Part shown: in pieces, positions 1 to 5,074 of the stretch
Numbering within the stretch: position 1 is the stretch's first letter
Layout of the letters: every line of letters starts with the position of its first letter
Assembly (NCBI GenBank): GCA_018645535.1
Contig: JABGWN010000295.1
Coordinates: forward strand, 1-6,056
Length of the DNA: 6,056 nucleotides
From: Methanobacteriota archaeon
Lineage (GTDB): Archaea > Thermoplasmatota > Poseidoniia > Poseidoniales > Poseidoniaceae
Direction: 5' to 3'
Position numbers and translations under genes: made by a program
Notes under the pieces: generated by a model
Told to the model about the DNA's origin: nothing
What the model saw: the letters and a program-made list of their open reading frames with translations, nothing else
Database searches by the model: none

Positions 1-1337
1 CGTACCATCTGTTCTAGAATGCTGGCAAATCCAGCAGCAGTTGGTGTCGACATACTCGTGCCGCTAAGGGTATGGTGGCCTGAGTTCCATGTGTTGGCTT
101 GGCCGTCCGATCTAGCAGAAGTAATCGACACACCCGGAGCAAGGGCGAATATACCTCTTGTACCTGCTTCCGTAGGTCCGTGAACGGAAGAAATCCACCG
201 TTCGGGATCATCATCTTTGGTCGAGGCTCCAATTGCAATTACGTTTCTTGCGTTTGCAGGTTCCAACACCTCGCCACCGTTATTTCCCGGAGCAACCAAT
301 GGAAGCGACCACGGGTATTCTCGAGTGAACGCATCGAAATCACCAGATCGAAGCGTATATTCTGTCGTATCGTCGCCCCAAGAATCAGAATGTAAGACTG
401 CACCATATTCAGAAGATTCGAGTAATAAATAATCAACATCAGGAGGGAGCCAGCCTTCTTCGGATACGATATCTTGAACAACAAGTTTTGTTCCATATCC
501 GAGCGCCATTGCAGCAGAAGGAATCTGATATTCTTCTGCAGTCGATACCGGATGGCAACCTACTGAACCTGCCGTATGTGTGCCATGGCGGTAATCACTG
601 TGTCCTTGAGAATCCCAATCATCAATTGAAGTATTAATGTGAAGGATTTTCCGTTGAGATTCACCTACACTATCGCTTGTTAAATTTCGAAAGCAGGAAT
701 GATCGGCATCAATCCCAGAGTCAGCGATACCTACGACAACCCCGCTCCCATTCAATCCTAATTCCCATGCAAGCGGTAGATTGTGATCAGGCGCCTGTTT
801 TGAGAGTTGAACTGCACTAGCGAGATTTCTACTAACTGTTTCCAGACTAGGTTCCAGCCATAGAACGCCGTCAATTTCGGAAAACCATTCTGCTGAATAA
901 TGATCTTTCCATTCGATAGTAACGTGAGGTAAAACAGCATCTTGAGCAATATTAAGAATTGAAATACCTATTTGATTGACAAGATTATCGATTATTTCAT
1001 GTTGTATTGGATTAGGTAAACTTGGTTCAAAAACGATGGTAACAAATTGTCCACCAAAAGGTATTGATTGCCATGGAGCGGGATCATTTATTGATTCAAC
1101 TCCATCAAACGATTGAGTTGTCTGGTCGAGTTTCCATGCAATAAGTTCTGTTGGGGAAACAATTCTCAAAGGAACGTATCCAGATTGAATCGCATTATCC
1201 CACGCCGTTTGCGTCCATAGTTCACCCTCTGGTAAGGTAAGTCGTACTTCCTCCCCCCTAAGTTCTAGAGGCGCTCTGTCATGCACCAATGAGAGTGGTG
1301 CAGCCAAGAGCAAGACGAGTAGAAGAGCGCTTCGCAC
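1..1337 (-). CDS. Secreted subtilisin-family (S8, KP-43-like) serine protease, 3' end missing
   Basis: About 445 codons read without interruption on the minus strand and run off the left edge. The product is a secreted endopeptidase precursor. A GTG start at 1337 gives an N-terminal signal peptide (RSALLLVLLLAAPLSL), with GGAGGT at 1353-1348 about 10 bases upstream. Residues roughly 20-190 look like a propeptide. The catalytic domain follows, with Asp206 in GIADSGID, His251 in HGTHTAG, the oxyanion-hole Asn352 in APGNNGG and the nucleophile Ser428 in GTSMSTP, so the full triad is present. The HSDSWG motif ahead of the Asn and the spacing to ALAPG and GTSM resemble the KP-43 type of subtilase. 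These usually carry a C-terminal beta domain, which would lie outside the window. It is transcribed away from the ribosomal gene. The likely role is degrading extracellular protein for nutrition. The family is very sure; the subfamily and exact start are less so. Confidence 0.93.
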   Translation of the reverse strand, partial: MRSALLLVLLLAAPLSLVHDRAPLELRGEEVRLTLPEGELWTQTAWDNAIQSGYVPLRIVSPTELIAWKLDQTTQSFDGVESINDPAPWQSIPFGGQFVTIVFEPSLPNPIQHEIIDNLVNQIGISILNIAQDAVLPHVTIEWKDHYSAEWFSEIDGVLWLEPSLETVSRNLASAVQLSKQAPDHNLPLAWELGLNGSGVVVGIADSGIDADHSCFRNLTSDSVGESQRKILHINTSIDDWDSQGHSDYRHGTHTAGSVGCHPVSTAEEYQIPSAAMALGYGTKLVVQDIVSEEGWLPPDVDYLLLESSEYGAVLHSDSWGDDTTEYTLRSGDFDAFTREYPWSLPLVAPGNNGGEVLEPANARNVIAIGASTKDDDPERWISSVHGPTEAGTRGIFALAPGVSITSARSDGQANTWNSGHHTLSGTSMSTPTAAGFASILEQMV

Positions 1338-1370
1338 AACGTTAGGGACCTCCTCATCGTTGATGAAACA

Positions 1371-1426
1371 CGCGATGCGCCATTTGCCTAGCGAACCATC
1401 GCGTTTAAATCAACCAACCAATCGCG
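1371..1426. repeat. Three copies of an ATCGCG element (one inverted) around the TTTAAAT box
   Basis: CGCGATG at 1371-1377 and CATCGCG at 1397-1403 form an exact 7-base inverted repeat with a 19-base spacer. A further direct copy, ATCGCG, lies at 1421-1426. The second and third copies flank the TTTAAAT box at 1404-1410, one touching it on the left and one 10 bases to its right. This arrangement in a divergent promoter could be an operator for a dimeric regulator. A hairpin in the protease leader is less likely because the arms lie near or upstream of its expected transcript start. Function is inferred from position only. Confidence 0.4.
1404..1410. promoter_or_regulatory. Palindromic TATA-like box between divergent genes
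   Basis: TTTAAAT lies with its centre about 27 bases before the ATG of rpl18a. That is the usual distance from an archaeal TATA box to the transcript start, so the rpl18a mRNA would be leaderless or nearly so. This would explain why the only ribosome-binding-like sequence, GAGGA at 1426-1430, sits just 3 bases from the ATG. TTTAAA is its own reverse complement, so the same box could also fire leftwards, giving the protease a leader of about 45 bases that contains GGAGGT. No clear BRE was recognised. Confidence 0.45.
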
Positions 1427-1433
1427 AGGAACC

Positions 1434-1706
1434 ATGAAGGCCTACCGTGTTGCTGGACAAGCCCCCTTTGGAAGCATGAGACAGAAGTTCTCTATCGACA
1501 TCGTTGCAAGTTCAAAAGACGATGCTGAACACCGAGCGTACTCCACTATCGGATCACGCCACAAAGCGAACCGCCGAGCAATCAATATCATTTCTATTGG
1601 TGAAATAGACCCTCGAACATCAACCGAACCAGCCGTTCTTCACCACTTCCGCGACCAAATCGAAGCTGATGGTGGAAAAATCGCACCTGTAGCCGAAGAA
1701 GAGTGA
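1434..1706 (+). CDS. rpl18a: Large-subunit ribosomal protein L18Ae (LX / L20a)
   Basis: This is a 90-residue protein of the archaeal and eukaryotic 60S/50S protein L18Ae family, a small RNA-binding protein of the large ribosomal subunit that is absent from bacteria. It opens with MKAYRVAGQ, continues with a strand ending in FSIDIVA, and has the diagnostic basic motif GSRHKANRR at residues 40-48, followed by INIISIGEI. Residues about 60-90 form a C-terminal extension that ends in an acidic EEE and goes beyond the compact core typical of archaeal LX. The start is the ATG placed about 27 bases after a TATA-like box, so the message is probably leaderless. It heads the cluster with pfdA and ftsY, a known archaeal neighbourhood. 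The eIF6, L31e and L39e genes often found upstream are not here; a divergent protease takes that place. Confidence 0.93.
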   Translation: MKAYRVAGQAPFGSMRQKFSIDIVASSKDDAEHRAYSTIGSRHKANRRAINIISIGEIDPRTSTEPAVLHHFRDQIEADGGKIAPVAEEE

Positions 1707-1713
1707 AAGGCAC

Positions 1714-1759
1714 ATCGCCGCATTCATCAATGACCCCCTCTAGGCTATGATGGGGCGAT
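1714..1759 (+). other. Possible RNA hairpin just ahead of the pfdA start
   Basis: ATCGCC at 1714-1719 can pair with GGCGAT at 1754-1759, and CATCA at 1725-1729 with TGATG at 1748-1752. This leaves a 5-base bulge on the left arm, one unpaired base on the right and an 18-base loop. The right arm contains GGGG (1752-1755), the only ribosome-binding-like sequence in front of the TTG at 1763. The structure could therefore mask pfdA translation or mark the 3' end of a processed rpl18a message. The pairing is seen by eye only; no folding energy was computed. Confidence 0.3.
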
Positions 1760-1762
1760 AGA

Positions 1763-2332
1763 TTGGAACAGACAGAACTCGAACAAACAGCACGACTCGT
1801 TGAGATGAATCGAGAACGCTATCATGAAGTCGAAGAACGTGTTGAGCAAGTGCTTAATGTTCTTGGCGAGCATGATGTAACGGCAACAATCCTTGAAACT
1901 CTTTCCAATAAAAATCATGATTCAGAAATGAACATGCATGTTTCAATCGGTGCTGGAGTAACACTCAGTTGTAAACACCCTGGCGGCGGCGAAGGAACAG
2001 CAATTATCGACTTAGGAAGCGGCATCTTTGGCGAGCGCACCTGGTCTGATGCGGCTTCAGTGACTCGAGAGAGAATGGAAGAACTCGGATTGCTTTTAGA
2101 AAACCTTCAATCTCAAAGCAAACAACTCGAAGAAACAATTTCCTCCCTTGCTAAGACATTTACTCAAGCAGCAGTAGCGCAACATGAACAACAACAACCA
2201 ACCCCTCCTGTTGAACAACCGGTTGAGGAAGAAGCCGAATCAACTGAGCCAGAAGAAGAGGAATCCACAACTACGAAACCAAATCGCCGCCGTGGCGGCA
2301 TGTTTGGCAATCAGCTAACACTGGATGACTAG
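1763..2332 (+). CDS. pfdA: Prefoldin alpha subunit with acidic C-terminal tail
   Basis: Prefoldin (GimC) is a cytosolic hexamer of two alpha and four beta subunits that captures unfolded proteins and passes them to the thermosome. The 189-residue product shows the alpha-subunit layout: an N-terminal coiled coil (about 1-47), the beta-hairpin region with SIGAGVTL (61-68) and AIIDLGSGIFGE (80-91), and a second coiled coil (about 93-138). A tail of about 50 residues follows. It is Gln/Pro/Glu rich, ends in a basic RRRGG and a hydrophobic MFGNQLTLDD, and is absent from ordinary alpha subunits of about 140 residues. The start is TTG, weakly preceded by GGGG at 1752-1755; starting at the next Met (1805) would cut into the first helix. 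It lies 56 bases after rpl18a and 8 bases before ftsY, and is probably cotranscribed with both. The beta subunit is not in the window. Confidence 0.92.
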   Translation: MEQTELEQTARLVEMNRERYHEVEERVEQVLNVLGEHDVTATILETLSNKNHDSEMNMHVSIGAGVTLSCKHPGGGEGTAIIDLGSGIFGERTWSDAASVTRERMEELGLLLENLQSQSKQLEETISSLAKTFTQAAVAQHEQQQPTPPVEQPVEEEAESTEPEEEESTTTKPNRRRGGMFGNQLTLDD

Positions 2333-2340
2333 GTGAGAAG

Positions 2341-3702
2341 ATGGGATTGTTTGATCGATTCAAACGTCGCGTTCAAGAGGTAGCGGAAGAAGTTGATTCA
2401 GAGGAATTAACAGCAACAGAGGATTCTGAAGAAGGCCAAGTAGCTCTTCAGACAGCCACTGAAATTGAAGAAGATTGGGAAGATGAACCCCTTTCTGAAC
2501 CGGAAGAACTTCCAGCCGAACCTACTGAGTCCGACGACGAGTGGGATGATTGGGACGATGAAGAGGAAGAAGAAATAGAATTACCACGACAACTTTCCAA
2601 GAAAGAGCGAAAGCGAATGGAAAAGTTGGAAAAGCAACGGATAAAGGAACTGCGTCGAAGAAAAGCAACAGATGTTGCCAAGCCACAAGGGTCTCGCGTC
2701 GATCTCTCGATGATGAGAACAACAACTGGTCGGCAACTCGTTGAAGTGAAAGCCGCTCCAAAAGGTTCGACTGAGAAAGCTGAGATTGAAACAGAATCTG
2801 GCTCAGTATCCATCGATCTTGGTGGAGGTATTGTTTCCCAAGGCGGTCGAATCATCAAGGAAGGAAAGGTTCTCGATGATATTCTTGAAGAATTGGAATG
2901 GATGCTTCTTGAATCCGATATCTCAAGTGAAGCAGTTACGTCGGTCCTTTCCGCATTAAGAAAGAGCCTCGTTGGAGCACGGCTTCGTCGCGGTGCCGAA
3001 CTTGCTAAAGTCCTTGAAGCCGCTCTAAAACGAGCACTACGCAACCTTCTTGCAGCTGGCTATTGGGACTTTGACGCCTCAGTACAATCGTATTTGGATG
3101 CGGGAGATGCGCCGGTGGTCGTCATGCTCGTCGGTGTTAATGGGACTGGAAAAACAACAACAGCAGCAAAGATAGCCCATCGCCTTCAATCAAATGGTCA
3201 TTCAGTCATAGCCGCAGCAGGAGATACGTTCCGTGCTGGAGCAATTCAACAACTTGAATCTCATTGTGAAAATCTAGGAATTCGTTGTATCTCAAGTCAG
3301 CGTGGTGGCGATGCTGCAGCGATTGCACGTGACGCGATAGAATCAGCGAAAGCAAAGGGAATCGACGTCGTTCTTGTGGACACCGCCGGTAGAATGCAAA
3401 ACAAAACGAATCTGATGAAAGAATTAGAAAAGGTCCGAAGAGTAGCAGACCCTCATCTTGTCTTATTCGTTGGAGATGCCTTGGCAGGAAACGATGCTGT
3501 AGATCAAGCAAAAATGTTCCAAGAAATGATGAAATTCGATGGAGCAGTACTTTCGAAAATGGATACAGATGCGAAAGGTGGAGCGGGCTTATCAATCGCT
3601 TACGCCACCGGGCGACCAATTGTTTTCGCAGGTATCGGGCAGGGCTATGATGACCTTCTACAATTCAACCCAGACTGGCTTTTGGATGAGATGTTTTCGT
3701 GA
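2341..3702 (+). CDS. ftsY: Signal recognition particle receptor FtsY (SRP GTPase)
   Basis: FtsY is the membrane-associated GTPase that receives SRP-ribosome complexes and hands nascent chains to the Sec translocon. The 453-residue product begins with an amphipathic basic helix (MGLFDRFKRR), then a very acidic region (about 14-80, including a WDDWDDEEEEE run), then a Lys/Arg-rich helix (about 83-108). Together these correspond to the variable A domain. The N domain spans roughly 170-255 and the G domain follows. GTPase motifs are all visible: GVNGTGKTT (265-273), DTFRAG (295-300), DTAGR (347-351), SKMD (405-408, where TKLD is usual) and the C-terminal GQGYDDL (433-439). The DTFRAG form and the end at GYDDL with no M domain separate it from SRP54. 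GGTGAG overlaps the pfdA stop just upstream, and 6 bases separate it from the next gene, so coupled translation is likely. Confidence 0.97.
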   Translation: MGLFDRFKRRVQEVAEEVDSEELTATEDSEEGQVALQTATEIEEDWEDEPLSEPEELPAEPTESDDEWDDWDDEEEEEIELPRQLSKKERKRMEKLEKQRIKELRRRKATDVAKPQGSRVDLSMMRTTTGRQLVEVKAAPKGSTEKAEIETESGSVSIDLGGGIVSQGGRIIKEGKVLDDILEELEWMLLESDISSEAVTSVLSALRKSLVGARLRRGAELAKVLEAALKRALRNLLAAGYWDFDASVQSYLDAGDAPVVVMLVGVNGTGKTTTAAKIAHRLQSNGHSVIAAAGDTFRAGAIQQLESHCENLGIRCISSQRGGDAAAIARDAIESAKAKGIDVVLVDTAGRMQNKTNLMKELEKVRRVADPHLVLFVGDALAGNDAVDQAKMFQEMMKFDGAVLSKMDTDAKGGAGLSIAYATGRPIVFAGIGQGYDDLLQFNPDWLLDEMFS

Positions 3703-3708
3703 GGTAAT

Positions 3709-4068
3709 ATGATGTTCCAAGATGAAGAAACAGAACGGTTCTTTCAGGTAGTCCACCTTTTCCAACGGACTGCGATGGTTAATCTTGGCCTTATAGAACA
3801 CCCAGAAGGCGGACCGAGATTCAATTTTCAAGAAGCTAAAGAAGCCATAGACATTCTTCGAATGTTGAAGAACAAGACAGAAGGTAACCTCGATAATTCT
3901 GCAAGAGCTATGCTCGATGGTGTAGTCAGCGAATTACAAATGCAATTCATGAACGGCCCAAAACGCAAGAAAGCGATGGATGAGGATATGGCTAACATGG
4001 AAAACGTCCGACAGACCTTCAATAATCCTCGAACTGCACCGGTTGAAGACATTACAAGCGAAGAATGA
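3709..4068 (+). CDS. DUF1844-family small helical protein
   Basis: This is a 119-residue acidic, mostly helical protein with no signal peptide or membrane segment. Residues about 10-82 match the DUF1844 pattern I know: a first helix with FFQVVHLF, then a MVNLGLIEHPEGG turn, EAIDILRMLKNKTEGNL (46-61), and a closing helix ending near LQMQFM. Its function is unknown in any organism as far as I recall, and the family is familiar mainly from bacteria. A lysine-rich PKRKKAM stretch and an acidic, Met-rich tail follow the domain. It begins 6 bases after ftsY, and GAGGT (3701-3705) lies over the ftsY stop. That spacing fits the second ATG at 3712 better than the first at 3709, so the protein may start one residue later. 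The position suggests coexpression with the SRP receptor. A role in membrane targeting is only a guess by association. Confidence 0.83.
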   Translation: MMFQDEETERFFQVVHLFQRTAMVNLGLIEHPEGGPRFNFQEAKEAIDILRMLKNKTEGNLDNSARAMLDGVVSELQMQFMNGPKRKKAMDEDMANMENVRQTFNNPRTAPVEDITSEE

Positions 4069-4132
4069 AGATTTTCACTGGATTTCATCGGTTGATTGAT
4101 GAGCAAGAAACAATTCAGGTGAATTGGTTGCG

Positions 4133-4801
4133 ATGTCTTACGTGAGTGAAGTTTCTTCTGATGACGCCCCAACAGTGCTCATTGTTGACAACAATCAGAT
4201 GTCGATTATGAGGCTGAAAGAGGTCTTTCGTAAGCGAGGCTTTGCTTTAGTCGTCTGTGAGGATGGGGATGAGGCAGTAGACGAATACATCCGCCTCAAT
4301 CCTGAACTCGTGGTTATGTCCCTTGACATACCTTCACTCGATGGCCATCTAGCAGCACTGGAAATGCGGGAACACGGAGGAGACTCCAGGATTCTCTTCA
4401 TCGCTCCAAACAGACTTTCTGATCTTGCTGAACAGGCAACATTCTCGGCAGGAGCCGTAGGGTGGCTTACAAAACCAGTAACACAATCACAGTTGGATGA
4501 AATCTGGGACGAAGTATTAGGTGAAATTCCAGAAGCGCCAGGATTAGAAGATTTGGACCAGTTATATCCAGAAGATCGAATCAAAGTTGAGCCTGATAAT
4601 ATTTTACCCGCGCTCCCGACACTTGCTGAACTTCCGCCGTTGGAAGAACTCCCTCCGCTGGAAGTAACAGTTTCATCAGATACACCTGCTTCAAAACCAA
4701 AGAAAAAGAAAGGTCTTCGTAACTTTGTACTTTTGCTTGTTCTTGTTGGAGTGGGTGTAGGCGTTGCCTATCAGCAAGGCCATCTCGATGGACTATTGTA
4801 A
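4133..4801 (+). CDS. Degenerate receiver-domain protein with C-terminal membrane anchor
   Basis: A 222-residue protein with a CheY-like receiver domain at about 13-125. Conserved parts are VLIVDNN (15-21), the IPSLDG turn (66-71) and TKP with the conserved Lys114. The usual phosphoacceptor Asp, four residues before the Pro, is Ser63 (VMSLDIP). The second acidic residue is Asn20 and the usual Thr/Ser before Ala91 is Ile90. Phosphorylation by a histidine kinase at the normal site is therefore not expected. A Pro/Glu/Leu linker (about 130-185) contains ELPPLE twice. Then come KPKKKK (188-193), a single membrane span (about 197-213) and a short polar end. The basic flank puts the receiver in the cytoplasm. 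The ATG at 4133 is chosen because AGGTGA (4117-4122) lies 10 bases upstream; the in-frame TTG at 4124 is too close to it. It is the last plus-strand gene of the cluster, 64 bases after the DUF1844 gene. Its partner is unknown. Confidence 0.87.
   Translation: MSYVSEVSSDDAPTVLIVDNNQMSIMRLKEVFRKRGFALVVCEDGDEAVDEYIRLNPELVVMSLDIPSLDGHLAALEMREHGGDSRILFIAPNRLSDLAEQATFSAGAVGWLTKPVTQSQLDEIWDEVLGEIPEAPGLEDLDQLYPEDRIKVEPDNILPALPTLAELPPLEELPPLEVTVSSDTPASKPKKKKGLRNFVLLLVLVGVGVGVAYQQGHLDGLL
4628..4663 (+). repeat. Tandem 18-base repeat encoding ELPPLE twice
   Basis: The two 18-base units 4628-4645 and 4646-4663 differ at three positions, all third-position or first-position-neutral changes, so both encode exactly ELPPLE (residues 166-177 of the receiver protein). 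The repeat sits in the linker between receiver domain and membrane anchor. Divergence at DNA level with identical peptide suggests that the peptide spacing or motif is kept by selection, though two copies are weak evidence. Confidence 0.7.
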
Positions 4802-5074
4802 TCGCCCTTGTTGAACAATAACTCGAGGTTGATGCTGAACTGCCTGAACGAATTGTCCTTGCACTTGAACAAGTTGACCTTCTTGGATAATCGAACCAGC
4901 AGGCGCTTGTATTGTTTCTTCTCTTCGATAGGTGTTGGTTGTGAGGAGCGACGGATCACCACGAGCGATTTGCCCATCAAGCCTTCTTGCATTCCAGTAT
5001 CCCCAATAGACTAAGGCGAGAAGTCCTCCAAAGAAAACCAACCCAATAATGAACATGATTGCGCTCAATATCAT
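4793..5074 (-). CDS. Small single-span membrane protein of unknown function
   Basis: The product has 93 residues and I do not recognise its family. An N-terminal hydrophobic segment (about 2-26, ending LVYWGYWNARR) is one membrane span with a basic flank on its C side. That predicts an outside N terminus and a cytoplasmic tail of about 65 residues. The tail is polar and has a Gln/Val-rich stretch (VQVQGQFVQAVQ) near its end. Its ATG overlaps the pyrF stop as ATGA (5074-5071), which argues for a real gene translated together with pyrF. GGAGAG lies just before the ATG. Its TAG stop (4795-4793) lies inside the 3' end of the convergent receiver gene, so the two share 9 bases. The hydrophobic start, the clean coupling and the lack of a better frame support it. 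No function is proposed. Confidence 0.75.
   Translation of the reverse strand: MILSAIMFIIGLVFFGGLLALVYWGYWNARRLDGQIARGDPSLLTTNTYRREETIQAPAGSIIQEGQLVQVQGQFVQAVQHQPRVIVQQGRLQ

Noticed and set aside
99..496. Several overlapping open frames on both strands at the left side
   Set aside because: They are shadows of the protease gene, which reads continuously here in another minus-strand frame with Asn and Ser catalytic motifs in place.
1..1337. Possible frameshift or broken protease gene
   Set aside because: Translating the whole stretch gave one unbroken frame with signal peptide, triad and oxyanion residue in correct order and spacing.
1747..1761. Four-codon ATG-ATG-GGG-CGA-TAG minigene before pfdA
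   Set aside because: Too short to carry information, and such frames are frequent by chance; it may matter only as part of the hairpin arm.
2448..3044. A 198-codon open frame on the minus strand, Ser/Arg-rich
   Set aside because: It lies wholly antisense to the ftsY A and N domains and its Ser/Arg bias mirrors the Glu/Asp and Leu/Lys codons of ftsY. No family is recognisable.
3206..3619. Minus-strand frame of 137 codons antisense to the FtsY G domain
   Set aside because: The opposite strand carries all GTPase motifs in order; the antisense peptide is Arg/Leu/His-rich without domain features.
4195..4584. Minus-strand frame of 129 codons opposite the receiver gene
   Set aside because: Ser-rich antisense shadow; the plus strand encodes a clear receiver domain.
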